Position numbers and translations under genes: made by a program. Below, one piece after another: positions 1 through 7,807 of a DNA stretch of 48,321 bases. Every line of letters starts with the position of its first letter. Within the stretch, counting starts at the first letter, position 1. The notes beneath the pieces are model-generated. The model worked only from the letters and a program-made list of their open reading frames with translations, searched no databases and was not told the origin of the DNA. The DNA comes from an uncultured Lachnospiraceae bacterium (GTDB lineage Bacteria > Bacillota > Clostridia > Lachnospirales > Lachnospiraceae): positions 1-48,321 of the forward strand of contig CANDMH010000002.1 of NCBI GenBank assembly GCA_947385785.1. Reading direction: 5' to 3'.

Positions 1-61
1 AACGAGTGAGCGCACCCGCGCTGTAAGACAAGCACCTGGCAAATGTATGCGCTCATGAGTA
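1..61. repeat. Hairpin-bounded intergenic element, copy 1
   Basis: The element starts with AACGAGTGAGCGC and ends with ATGCGCTCATGAGTATA. TGAGCGCA at 7-14 is the perfect reverse complement of TGCGCTCA at 48-55, so the two ends can form a stem around a variable middle. The same two ends occur at 2838-2934. On the minus strand this copy lies just past the stop codon of the small gene at 79-237. The left boundary may be cut by the window edge. Confidence 0.55.
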
Positions 62-78
62 TAATCGAATTACAGTTT

Positions 79-237
79 CTAAACACCTCTTGATTTCAAG
101 TATCTGTCTTCATCTTCCCTTGCTTCAATAAAGGCTTTTTCCAGATCAATCTTATAATAATCCTGCAGCTCGATCTTATTAAATCTATTGACAATTTCTT
201 TGTACCTGTCCTGCATTTCTGCGAAAGTTCTGCCCAT
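79..237 (-). CDS. Small charged protein, 52 residues, function unknown
   Basis: This short open frame starts with ATG at 237 and ends with TAG at 79-81. It has a GAGG ribosome binding site eight bases upstream and begins 45 bases after the topB stop, on the same strand. The product starts MGRTFAEMQDRYKEIVNRFN and ends in a charged stretch rich in Glu, Asp, Arg and Lys. It looks like one or two amphipathic helices with no signal peptide or membrane segment. I do not recognise the family. The good binding site, coding-like composition and position behind topB support a real gene, possibly co-transcribed with topB. It could instead be the remnant of a longer protein. Confidence 0.6.
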   Translation of the reverse strand: MGRTFAEMQDRYKEIVNRFNKIELQDYYKIDLEKAFIEAREDEDRYLKSRGV

Positions 238-281
238 AAGAAATACCTCATTCCCGCTCTTCTTAGAAAGTGCTGAAAATC

Positions 282-2732
282 TTACTTGCCGCCGTTTTGC
301 CGCTGTATCTGCTTTCTGCCTGCGGATTCCGCAGATTTATAGTTTGCCGCCGCAGCCTGGAACTGGGCGTACAGGGCGCTCTGGTTGCGCAGCTGTTTCA
401 CATACTGGGTTCTGCGCCCCACGAATCCGTTCAGCTTGTCCATGTATTCTTTTGAAGTGATATTTCCTTCCGCCACCTGTGTCAGCCCCTTCTCCCAGCT
501 GGCTGTCAGGGCCGGATCCAGAAGCGCTTTGATGGAACTGCCCACCACGTCGTAAATCATTTCCCCCATCAGGGTGGGCGTCAGGACCTGGGTTTTCTTA
601 TTGAGGGCCAGATATTCAATGTTCACCAGTTTCTTCAGAATCTCCGCCCTTGTGGCGCTGGTGCCGATGCCGCTTCCCTTGATCTGGGCCCGCAGTTCAT
701 CGTCTTCAATAAACTGGCCTGCATTCTCCATGGTAAGAATGATGCTTCCCGAAGTGTAGCGTTTCGGGGGCGAGGTTTCCCCTTCTTTGATTTCATAGGA
801 GTCAACTGCCAGTTTAGAGCCCTTCTTCAGGGAATCCAGAAGCTTCAGAAAGGCATCGTCGCCCCTGATTTCGGTCTCCTCCCCGTCGCCGCCCTGGGTG
901 GTTTTTTCGCCCGCTCCGGAAGCGTTTCCTGCGACATTTTCTTCCGGCTTCTGCATGGCTCCTGTTTTAAAGGCTGTTTCCGCCATACCCTGCACCGCAG
1001 TTTCTGTTCCGGTATTTCCCCGGCTTCCGTGGAATGTCTCTCTTCCATTTCCTGCGCCTGAAATCAGGCCTTCCGCTGTTAACGTTGTCCTGTCGGCATT
1101 TTCATTTCCGGGTCTTGTCCTGTTATCGGCTTCTGTCCCGGTATTTCCGCTTCCGCCAGACGGCAGCCCCGGATTCCCGGCTCCGGCAGTCTCCGGCCCT
1201 CCCGGGGTATTTCCGTTCCCGCCGGACGGCAGCCCCGGATTCCCGGCTCCGGCAGTCCCTGTCCTTCCCGGGGCACTCTCCGCAGCCTGGCTGTCCTTCC
1301 TGGCCATCACCTTCAGGTACCCTTCCTCAGCAAGCACCTTAAAATTAGCGAAAAACCGTTCCTCCTTCACCCGGATGCACAGCGCGTATTTCCGGTATAC
1401 CGCAGGCGGATAGAAGATGCTTAAGAACCTGCGGACGATCACCTCATACACTCTGGCGGACAGGGGCGGCAGATTCTTCAGGTTGTTCAGCCCCTGGCCT
1501 GTGGGGATGATGGCATAGTGGTCCGTGATCTGCTTATCGTTGACATACCGGGTTTTTGCAATTCCCTTGTGGCTGCCCTTCTGCAGAATTTCAGCGGCAA
1601 AGACAGCGGCAGGGGAAAAGCCCTGGAGCCCGCCGATATTTTTATGGATTTCCTTTGCCACGGCAGTGGACAGAACCCTGGCGTCCGTCCTGGGGTAGGT
1701 AACCATCTTTTTTTCGTACAGCTCCTGGACGATACGCAGGGTTTCATCCGGACTGATCTTGAACATTTTGGAGCAGTCGTTCTGCAGTTCCGCCAGGTTA
1801 TACAGAAGGGGCGGGTTCTTGTTCTCTTTTTTCCGGGAAATGTTCTCCAGGACGATGTCGCCCACCGGTTCCTGCTCCAGCCAGGCCACCAGTTTCTCCG
1901 CATCCGCTTTCTCTTTAAAACCGTTCTCCTTATAGAGCTTCGGGGAGGCAAACCAGGAAGAACCCTCCACCGCTTTCCACTCCCCGGTAAATCTCCTGTC
2001 CTGCAGACGGAACGTCCCGAGTACCCTGTAAAAAGGTGTCTTGACGAAAGAGCGTATCTCTCTCTCCCGGTTTACGATGATCCCCAGGACGCAGGTCATG
2101 ACCCGGCCTACGGAAATCACCGCCTTATCGCGTTTTAAATAATCCTTTACCACATTTCCGTATTTCAGGGTGAGCACACGGGAAAAGTTGATGCCCATGA
2201 GATAGTCTTCCTTGGCACGCAGGTAGGCGGCATCGCTTAAGTTATCGTATTCCTGTAAATCTTTTGCCTCACGGATTCCCCGGAGAATCTCCTCTTCCGT
2301 CTGGGAGTCAATCCACACACGCCTGCGTTCCTTGCCCTGGACGCCGGACATCTGCTCCACCAGGCGGTATATGTACTCCCCCTCCCGCCCGGAGTCCGTG
2401 CAGACATAGATGGTGGCCACATCGGGGCGCTTCATCAGGGAGCTCACAATAGTATATTGCTTTTTGGAGCTTTCGATGACTTCATATTTATATTCTTCCG
2501 GAAGGAAGGGAATGGTGTCAAAACTCCATCTCCGAAGCCGTTCGTCGTAGGCATCAGGATAACTCATGGTGACCAGATGGCCCACGCACCAGGTGACAAT
2601 CACATCCGCCGATTCCAGGTAACCGTCCCTGGAGGTGGTATTTACTTTTAATGCATTTGCAAATTCCCGCGCCACACTGGGCTTTTCCGCGATAAATAAT
2701 TTCTTTCCCACACTTAACGTCCTTACTTCCAT
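282..2732 (-). CDS. topB: DNA topoisomerase III (type IA)
   Basis: Type IA topoisomerase that cuts and passes single DNA strands, acting in decatenation and recombination. The N-terminus carries the Toprim motif FIAEKPSVA and then CTDSGREGE near residue 115. The active-site tyrosine is Tyr346 in VTYPRTDAR. A conserved GSGIGTSATRAEI motif lies in the C-terminal part. The frame is open 65 residues further upstream, but that extension crosses an intergenic hairpin element. I therefore place the start at ATG 2732, behind AGGCGG; a GTG at 2711 behind AAGGA is an equally good alternative. The oddity is an insert of about 140 residues (DNA about 870-1295) rich in Gly, Pro, Asn, Thr and Glu, located between the catalytic core and the GIGTSATRA region and including a 22-residue repeat. 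The insert is absent from the family core as I know it. Confidence 0.9.
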   Translation of the reverse strand: MEVRTLSVGKKLFIAEKPSVAREFANALKVNTTSRDGYLESADVIVTWCVGHLVTMSYPDAYDERLRRWSFDTIPFLPEEYKYEVIESSKKQYTIVSSLMKRPDVATIYVCTDSGREGEYIYRLVEQMSGVQGKERRRVWIDSQTEEEILRGIREAKDLQEYDNLSDAAYLRAKEDYLMGINFSRVLTLKYGNVVKDYLKRDKAVISVGRVMTCVLGIIVNREREIRSFVKTPFYRVLGTFRLQDRRFTGEWKAVEGSSWFASPKLYKENGFKEKADAEKLVAWLEQEPVGDIVLENISRKKENKNPPLLYNLAELQNDCSKMFKISPDETLRIVQELYEKKMVTYPRTDARVLSTAVAKEIHKNIGGLQGFSPAAVFAAEILQKGSHKGIAKTRYVNDKQITDHYAIIPTGQGLNNLKNLPPLSARVYEVIVRRFLSIFYPPAVYRKYALCIRVKEERFFANFKVLAEEGYLKVMARKDSQAAESAPGRTGTAGAGNPGLPSGGNGNTPGGPETAGAGNPGLPSGGSGNTGTEADNRTRPGNENADRTTLTAEGLISGAGNGRETFHGSRGNTGTETAVQGMAETAFKTGAMQKPEENVAGNASGAGEKTTQGGDGEETEIRGDDAFLKLLDSLKKGSKLAVDSYEIKEGETSPPKRYTSGSIILTMENAGQFIEDDELRAQIKGSGIGTSATRAEILKKLVNIEYLALNKKTQVLTPTLMGEMIYDVVGSSIKALLDPALTASWEKGLTQVAEGNITSKEYMDKLNGFVGRRTQYVKQLRNQSALYAQFQAAAANYKSAESAGRKQIQRQNGGK
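1141..1256. repeat. Two 50-base copies offset by 66 bases inside topB
   Basis: Copies at 1141-1190 and 1207-1256 differ at only a few positions. They encode two repeats of AGAGNPGLPSGG within the low-complexity insert of topoisomerase III. The 66-base offset keeps the reading frame. Confidence 0.75.
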
Positions 2733-2837
2733 AACCGCCTGGGGCGGCCTGATACTGGGAATTGTCCCCAAATAACCGACAAAAATTGTCCGCCGCTTAT
2801 ACCCACGACCGAAAACATTTGCCTGTTGAAATTGTAT

Positions 2838-2934
2838 AACGAGTGAGCGCTTCTGTAGTGTAGAACAGAAATCGGCATACAATAGAAGCAAAGTGACGCT
2901 TCTATTGTCAGGAATGAATGCGCTCACAAGTATA
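2838..2934. repeat. Hairpin-bounded intergenic element, copy 2
   Basis: The element has the same ends as copy 1 at 1-61: AACGAGTGAGCGC at 2838 and ATGCGCTCACAAGTATA at 2918-2934. TGAGCGC and GCGCTCA can pair. Its interior carries a perfect ten-base hairpin, CAATAGAAGC (2880-2889) with GCTTCTATTG (2898-2907), around an eight-base loop. No T-run follows on either strand, so it is not a classical terminator. It lies immediately past the asd stop on the minus strand. Confidence 0.6.
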
Positions 2935-2938
2935 CAGT

Positions 2939-4024
2939 TTATTTCTTATCAATATATCCGTGCGCCTTCAGCAATTCCGCACAGAGAACCGCTCCGCCTG
3001 CGGCGCCTCTCACGGTATTATGAGATAGCCCTACAAACTTGTAGTCATAAACCGTATCCTCCCGCAGCCGTCCCACGCTGATGCCCATGCCGTTCTCAAA
3101 ATCCACATCCAGGGATACCTGAGGCCTGTTGTCCTCCTCAATGTACTGAATGAACTGCTTCGGTGCACTGGGCAGCCCCAATCTCTGAGGCTCGCCGCTG
3201 AATTCCCGCAGCTTCTGAATCAGCTGCTCCTTCGTGGGCTTTTTGTTGAATTTTACAAACACGGCGGCGGTATGTCCGTTCAGTACGGGGACACGGATAC
3301 ACTGACAGGTGATTACGGGTCCTTCGGCGGGAACGATTGCGCCGTCTTCCACTTTTCCCCAGATGCGCAGCGGCTCCTTCTCGCTCTTCTCCTCTTCTCC
3401 GCCGATATAGGGGATGATATTTCCAACCATCTCCGGCCAGTCCCGAAAGGTTTTCCCTGCCCCGGAGATTGCCTGATATGTGGTGGCAACCACTTCCACC
3501 GGCTCGAACTCCATCCATGCGGTGAGCACCGGCGCATAGCTCTGAATAGAGCAGTTCGGCTTTACTGCCACAAATCCTCTCTCGGTGCCAAGACGCTTCT
3601 TCTGGGCTTCTATTACTTCCATATGCTCCGGATTGATCTCCGGTACCATCATGGGGACATCGGGAGTCCATCTGTGGGCGCTGTTGTTAGAAACAACCGG
3701 GGTCTCCGTCCGGGCGTAGTCCTCCTCGATTTTCCGGATCTCATCCTTCGACATGTCAACGGCGCTGAACACGAAATCCACCTCTGCCGCAACGGCCTCC
3801 ACTTCGTTGACATTCATGACTCTGATGTTTTTTACGGCTTCCGGCATGGGCGTATCCATCTTCCATCTGCCGCCTACAGCCTCTTCATATGTTTTGCCCG
3901 CCGAACGGGGGCTTGCCGCTATCGTCGTCACCTCAAACCAGGGATGATTCTCCAGAAGGGCAATAAAGCGCTGCCCTACCATGCCTGTTCCGCCTAAAAT
4001 ACCAACCTTTAATTTCTCACTCAT
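2939..4024 (-). CDS. asd: Aspartate-semialdehyde dehydrogenase
   Basis: Cytoplasmic enzyme that reduces aspartyl phosphate to aspartate semialdehyde with NADPH, the branch point to lysine, threonine and methionine. The N-terminus has the nucleotide-binding loop GGTGMVGQRF. The catalytic cysteine is Cys158 in KPNCSIQSY, and the substrate-binding region includes SGAGKTFRDWPEM. At 361 residues it matches the longer archaeal/fungal-type Asd rather than the E. coli form. The ATG at 4024 follows GGAGGAGA. It is an isolated gene flanked by hairpin-rich intergenic DNA. Its upstream region holds one copy of the TAGACACTTCCTT motif that is repeated before argH. Confidence 0.95.
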   Translation of the reverse strand: MSEKLKVGILGGTGMVGQRFIALLENHPWFEVTTIAASPRSAGKTYEEAVGGRWKMDTPMPEAVKNIRVMNVNEVEAVAAEVDFVFSAVDMSKDEIRKIEEDYARTETPVVSNNSAHRWTPDVPMMVPEINPEHMEVIEAQKKRLGTERGFVAVKPNCSIQSYAPVLTAWMEFEPVEVVATTYQAISGAGKTFRDWPEMVGNIIPYIGGEEEKSEKEPLRIWGKVEDGAIVPAEGPVITCQCIRVPVLNGHTAAVFVKFNKKPTKEQLIQKLREFSGEPQRLGLPSAPKQFIQYIEEDNRPQVSLDVDFENGMGISVGRLREDTVYDYKFVGLSHNTVRGAAGGAVLCAELLKAHGYIDKK

Positions 4025-4350
4025 TTTCTCTCCTCCATTCTGTGTCTGTCTTTTGTCAGCTATAAATATGTCTTAATCTGTAGACACTTCCTTACTATGC
4101 TGAAAATACAGTAAACCCCATGCAAAAAACCTACAGGGCAGGCCTGGTCACATCACCATGCATGAAATTCTTGAGGTTTACTGTGTGTCTGCCCTTTGTC
4201 ACACCGGGATGCACACAAACCCGCCAGGGCGTGTCGCCTTTGGGAAGCGGGTTTAGCGCAACGCTATCCTGCCGAATAAGCAAGAGAGCTTATTTTCCGT
4301 GCCAACGGCGAAAAGGTGGGCTGAAAAACGCCGAAACCTCAGACAGCATA
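4025..4350. other. Intergenic region between argH and asd, rich in hairpins
   Basis: No convincing gene is present. Reading left to right: the asd upstream region with TGTAGACACTTCCTTA at 4079-4094; a 77-base inverted-repeat element at 4108-4184; a hairpin with AAACCCGC (about 4218-4225) pairing with GCGGGTTT (about 4247-4254), whose interior CCA-GGCG/CGCC-TGG can also pair; and a hairpin AATAAGC/GCTTATT at about 4275-4294. These could be terminators for argH or mobile hairpin repeats. None has a clear T-run. Confidence 0.6.
4108..4184. repeat. Inverted-repeat element, related to 36958-36990
   Basis: ACAGTAAACC at 4108-4117 pairs perfectly with GGTTTACTGT at 4175-4184, and CATGCA/TGCATG pair further in. 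The left arm, ACAGTAAACC then CCATGCA then CCTACAG, recurs with few changes at 36958-36990 downstream of mscS. Confidence 0.55.
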
Positions 4351-5730
4351 TCATTCAGCATCAAGATACGCTTTCTCTACCGCAATTACCTGCTTCATCA
4401 CTTCCGTTCCCGGCGCCCCAAGGGTCAGGCGCTTCTCCACACAGGTTTTCAAAGATACCGCATCATAGATATCTCCCTCAAACTTATCGCTGATTGCCTG
4501 TAATTCTTCCAGGGACAGTTTTTCTATGGAAGTTCCCTTCTCCACGCAATACAATACCAGCCTGCCTATAATGCCGTGGGCATCTCTGAAAGGAACTCCC
4601 TTCCCTACAAGGTAATCTGCCGCGTCCGTTGCATTGGTAAAGCCATTCATGGCGCTGGCGGCCATCCGTTCCTTTTTAAAGCGCATGGTGCGCAGCATTC
4701 CCGTAAACAAAATCAGGCAGTCGCGCACGGTATCCATGGCATCGAAGGACAATTCCTTATCCTCCTGCATATCCTTGTTGTACGCAAGCGGAATCCCTTT
4801 CATTGTAGTCAGCAGCGACATCAGCGCGCCGTAAACCCGTCCGGTCTTGCCCCGCACCAGCTCCGCGATATCCGGATTCTTCTTCTGCGGCATAATACTG
4901 CTTCCGGTGGAATAGGCGTCATCAATCTCCACAAACTGATATTCGTTGGAGTTCCAGATGATAATCTCCTCGCTGAACCGGCTCAGATGCATCATAATGG
5001 TAGACAGCGCCGCCAGAAACTCAATCAGATAATCCCTGTCGGACACGGAATCCATGCTGTTCAGGGTAGGCCCCGCAAATCCCATGAGAGACGCCGTATA
5101 CTCCCTGTCCAGCGGATACGTAGTGCCTGCCAGAGCCCCGGCTCCCAACGGGCAGTAATTCATCCTCTCATAGATATCCGCCATACGCTGCCTGTCGCGC
5201 TTGAACATCTCAAAATAAGCGCCGTAATGGTGTGCAAGGGTGACAGGCTGCGCTTTCTGCAGATGGGTGAACCCGGGCATATAGGTTTCCAGATTTTCTT
5301 CCATGGCAGCCAGTATTACGGAAAGCAAATCCTTCAGCAGCCCGTCTGTCTCCTGCACCCGTTTCCTCGTGTAAAGCCGCATGTCAAGCGCCACCTGATC
5401 ATTGCGGCTTCTGCCTGTGTGCAACTTCTTGCCCGCATCGCCGATACGACCGATCAGCTCGGCCTCCACAAAGCTGTGAATATCTTCGCATGTCTCGTCA
5501 ACAGCAAGGCGTCCCGCCCGCACATCATCCCTGATACCCGTCAGCCCCTGTAAAATGGAATCTCTCTCGGCCTCTGTCAAAATATTCTGCTTTGCCAGCA
5601 TGGTTACATGCGCGATGCTGCCCTCGATATCCTCTTCCAGGAGGCGTTTATCAAAACCAATGGAGGCATTGAAATCATAGGCCATTTTGTCTGTCTCCCC
5701 CACAAAACGTCCGCCCCACAGCTGTGCCAT
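4351..5730 (-). CDS. argH: Argininosuccinate lyase
   Basis: Cytoplasmic enzyme that splits argininosuccinate into arginine and fumarate, the last step of arginine biosynthesis. At 459 residues it has the normal length. The fumarase/aspartase superfamily signature GSSIMPQKKNPD is intact, with Ser277/Ser278 in the mobile catalytic loop. The N-terminus LWGGRF and the HTGRSRNDQ substrate-binding motif are also present. The ATG at 5730 follows GGAGG with a five-base gap. No argG is adjacent, so this is a stand-alone arginine gene here. Upstream lies a striking tandem array of near-palindromes (5811-5895) that may be regulatory. Confidence 0.96.
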   Translation of the reverse strand: MAQLWGGRFVGETDKMAYDFNASIGFDKRLLEEDIEGSIAHVTMLAKQNILTEAERDSILQGLTGIRDDVRAGRLAVDETCEDIHSFVEAELIGRIGDAGKKLHTGRSRNDQVALDMRLYTRKRVQETDGLLKDLLSVILAAMEENLETYMPGFTHLQKAQPVTLAHHYGAYFEMFKRDRQRMADIYERMNYCPLGAGALAGTTYPLDREYTASLMGFAGPTLNSMDSVSDRDYLIEFLAALSTIMMHLSRFSEEIIIWNSNEYQFVEIDDAYSTGSSIMPQKKNPDIAELVRGKTGRVYGALMSLLTTMKGIPLAYNKDMQEDKELSFDAMDTVRDCLILFTGMLRTMRFKKERMAASAMNGFTNATDAADYLVGKGVPFRDAHGIIGRLVLYCVEKGTSIEKLSLEELQAISDKFEGDIYDAVSLKTCVEKRLTLGAPGTEVMKQVIAVEKAYLDAE

Positions 5731-5810
5731 ATTGTCCTCCGATTCCAGGAAAATGTCAGGAAAAATCTCTTCACAATTCCCAAAGTATATTTAAAACCGC
5801 AGCAGTACTC

Positions 5811-5895
5811 CGTAGATACTTCCCAGGGAATGTCGATAGACACTTCCTTTGGAATGTCGATAGACACTTCCTTTGGAATGTCGATAGACACTTCC
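5811..5895. repeat. Tandem 24-base near-palindromic repeats upstream of argH
   Basis: The core TGTCGATAGACACTTCC, preceded by GGAA, occurs at 5827-5850, 5851-5874 and 5875-5895, with a degenerate partial copy at 5811-5825. Each unit is nearly symmetric, GGAA-TGTC-GATA-GACA-C-TTCC. A single related copy (TGTAGACACTTCCTTA) lies upstream of asd at 4079-4094. The 24-base period keeps a reading frame open by chance on the minus strand, but nothing else suggests a protein. Confidence 0.8.
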
Positions 5896-5997
5896 ATATG
5901 CCGGATGCCCGCAACGCTTTACACAAGATATTACCATAAAAGATTTCCCAGCGCAAGTGAAGGGCTGAAGAAATTATCCCTAAAAAGCCGAACCCCC

Positions 5998-6026
5998 TTG
6001 ACGCTCTTTTCATACATTATTATAAA
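5998..6026 (+). promoter_or_regulatory. Predicted promoter of the ABC transporter operon
   Basis: TTGACG at 5998-6003, a 17-base spacer, and TATAAA at 6021-6026 make a good vegetative promoter. Transcription would begin near 6033 and give a leader of about 105 bases before the ATG at 6138. Confidence 0.65.
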
Positions 6027-6053
6027 AAGGGAAAGGTGAAATGTCCGGAAGAT

Positions 6054-6126
6054 ACCGGGCTAAAACTCGTACAAACCGGGTTTGGAACCCATAAAACCGG
6101 GTACAAAGCCCAGAATAACCGGGCTT
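6054..6126 (+). promoter_or_regulatory. Periodic ACCGGG array in the leader of the ABC operon
   Basis: ACCGGG begins at 6054, 6075, 6096 and 6118, so the spacings are 21, 21 and 22 bases. The array falls between the predicted start of transcription and the ribosome binding site AGGA (6127-6130). In RNA, GGGTT/AACCC (6078-6090) and AAGCCC/GGGCTT (6106-6126) can form hairpins, the second directly before the binding site. I cannot assign it to a known riboswitch. It may be a repeated protein-binding site or an RNA control element. Confidence 0.65.
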
Positions 6127-6137
6127 AGGACGCATAT

Positions 6138-6917
6138 ATGCAGAATATCCTTGAATTAAAAAATATAGGTTATTCCTATCACAGCCTGCACGGGGAAACC
6201 AGAGCTCTTCAAAATATTTCCTTTGGTGTCCGCGAAGGGGAATTTATCGCCATTGTGGGCCCCAGCGGCTGCGGAAAGTCCACGCTTCTCTCCATTATCG
6301 CGGGCCTTTTATCCCCTGAAGAGGGCACCATAGCGGTGAACAATCCCGACGGCTCGCTGCATTATCCGAAAATAGGATATATGCTTCAAAGAGACCACCT
6401 TTTTGAATGGCGTACGGTCTACCGCAATGTCACTCTGGGACTGGAGCTGAACCATGCCATGACGAAGGAGCATCTGGATACGGTAGAACGGCTGCTGACA
6501 GATTACGGACTTGATAAATTCCGTGACAAGCGGCCCAGCGAGCTGTCCGGCGGTATGAAACAGCGCGCCGCCCTGATTCGCACCCTGGCTCTGGAACCTC
6601 AGCTGTTATTGCTGGATGAACCCTTCAGCGCTCTGGATTACCAGACAAGGCTCTTCGTATCCGCCGATATCTGCCGCCTGATCCGCGCCGCAGGGAAGAC
6701 CATGATCATAATCACCCACGACCTGTCGGAAGCCATCAGCCTGGCCGACAGGATCATTGTCCTATCCGGGCGCCCCGCGGTTGTCAAAAACGAAGTGGCC
6801 GTCAAACTGACCCTCGCGGATAACTCGCCGCTGGCTGCCAGAAACGCTCCCGAATTCCAACAGTATTTCAATATGCTATGGGAGGACCTGACACATGAAA
6901 ACGAACCAAATCAATGA
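6138..6917 (+). CDS. ABC transporter ATP-binding protein, nitrate/sulfonate/taurine type
   Basis: Cytoplasmic ATPase subunit of an importer in the SsuB/TauB/ThiZ group, 259 residues. Walker A is GPSGCGKST near residue 42. The Q-loop region reads YMLQRDHLFEW. The signature is LSGGMKQRAAL, Walker B is LLLLDEPFSALD, and the switch histidine is in IITHDLSEA. The ATG at 6138 follows AGGA with seven bases between. The gene overlaps the permease by 23 bases, which implies translational coupling. The family includes importers of sulfonates, taurine, nitrate and thiamine precursors; the substrate cannot be decided because no binding protein is encoded nearby. Confidence 0.9.
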   Translation: MQNILELKNIGYSYHSLHGETRALQNISFGVREGEFIAIVGPSGCGKSTLLSIIAGLLSPEEGTIAVNNPDGSLHYPKIGYMLQRDHLFEWRTVYRNVTLGLELNHAMTKEHLDTVERLLTDYGLDKFRDKRPSELSGGMKQRAALIRTLALEPQLLLLDEPFSALDYQTRLFVSADICRLIRAAGKTMIIITHDLSEAISLADRIIVLSGRPAVVKNEVAVKLTLADNSPLAARNAPEFQQYFNMLWEDLTHENEPNQ

Positions 6918-7800
6918 ACAGAAAGTCTCATCGGACAAAAGAACATGCAAAGCAGACAAAACCACTTTTCTTCCTAAAAGAAGTATCTCCCGAAAAGAAA
7001 CCGCGGAATTGACAAAACAGGAAGAATTCGTAAGAAAACACCGCAGGCACCATCATGAGATTGCATCCTGGAGGACAATCCTTTTCGTCCTGTTTCTGGC
7101 ACTCTGGGAGATCAGCGCCGACTTAAAATGGATTGACAGCTTTTTCTTTTCCAGCCCGGGCCGGGTAGTAAAATGCTTTGTGGAGCAGATGAAGAGCAAT
7201 TCCATGCTCGCTCATATAGGGGTGACGCTTTTCGAAACGCTCTTCAGTTTCCTCCTGGTAATCTGCGCAAGCCTGCTGGTTGCCACACTGCTGTGGTATT
7301 CACCCAAGCTGTCGGAGATACTGGAACCTTATCTGGTAGTGCTGAACAGCCTTCCGAAATCAGCGTTGGCGCCTCTGTTTATCGTATGGCTGGGCACAGG
7401 CACCAGAACCATCATTGTGGCGGGCATGTCTGTGGCCGTCTTCGGGTCCGTCATCAGCTTTTACACAGGCTTCCGACAGGTGGACACGGAGAAAATCACA
7501 CTGATCTACACGCTGGGCGGCAGCAGACGGGATGCATTCTCCAAAGTAGTCCTGCCTGGTTCCGTTCCCATTCTGCTCAGCACGGCGAAAGTGAACATCG
7601 GACTGGCTTTGGTAGGGGTCATCATCGGGGAATTCCTTGCGGCACGGAGGGGATTAGGCTACCTGATCATATACGGCTCCCAGGTATTCCAGCTGGATAT
7701 GGTGATTACAAGCATTATTGTGCTGTGCATTATTGCGCTGGTTTTCTATAAGTCTATCCAGGTAATTGAACATCAGATCAGGATACGGTTTAAAATGTAA
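6895..7800 (+). CDS. ABC transporter permease, SsuC/TauC type
   Basis: Membrane subunit paired with the preceding ATPase, 301 residues. A hydrophilic, Lys/Arg-rich N-terminus of about 55 residues precedes the first membrane segment (TILFVLFLALWEI). The usual BPD_transp_1 core follows, with the ATPase-contact loop around the GGSRRDAFSKVVLPGSVP motif. The C-terminus has the LGYLI motif typical of this family. The long charged N-terminus is longer than in most SsuC proteins. No solute-binding protein follows; the next 470 bases are non-coding. The operon thus relies on a binding protein encoded elsewhere, or has lost it. Confidence 0.88.
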   Translation: MKTNQINEQKVSSDKRTCKADKTTFLPKRSISRKETAELTKQEEFVRKHRRHHHEIASWRTILFVLFLALWEISADLKWIDSFFFSSPGRVVKCFVEQMKSNSMLAHIGVTLFETLFSFLLVICASLLVATLLWYSPKLSEILEPYLVVLNSLPKSALAPLFIVWLGTGTRTIIVAGMSVAVFGSVISFYTGFRQVDTEKITLIYTLGGSRRDAFSKVVLPGSVPILLSTAKVNIGLALVGVIIGEFLAARRGLGYLIIYGSQVFQLDMVITSIIVLCIIALVFYKSIQVIEHQIRIRFKM

Positions 7801-7807
7801 GCGTATC

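Noticed and set aside
2733-2927. 65-residue N-terminal extension of topoisomerase III
   Set aside because: It runs through the hairpin-bounded repeat, is unlike any topoisomerase N-terminus, and a proper start follows.
5604-5897. Open frame with eight-residue repeats (EVSIDIPK) on the minus strand before argH
   Set aside because: The peptide repeat is the translation of the 24-base near-palindromic DNA repeat, has no binding site or family features, and overlaps the argH start out of frame.
6054-6123. ACCGGG array as a replication origin iteron
   Set aside because: Only four short motifs, no AT-rich unwinding region in the array, no replication gene, and the position in a leader fits regulation better.
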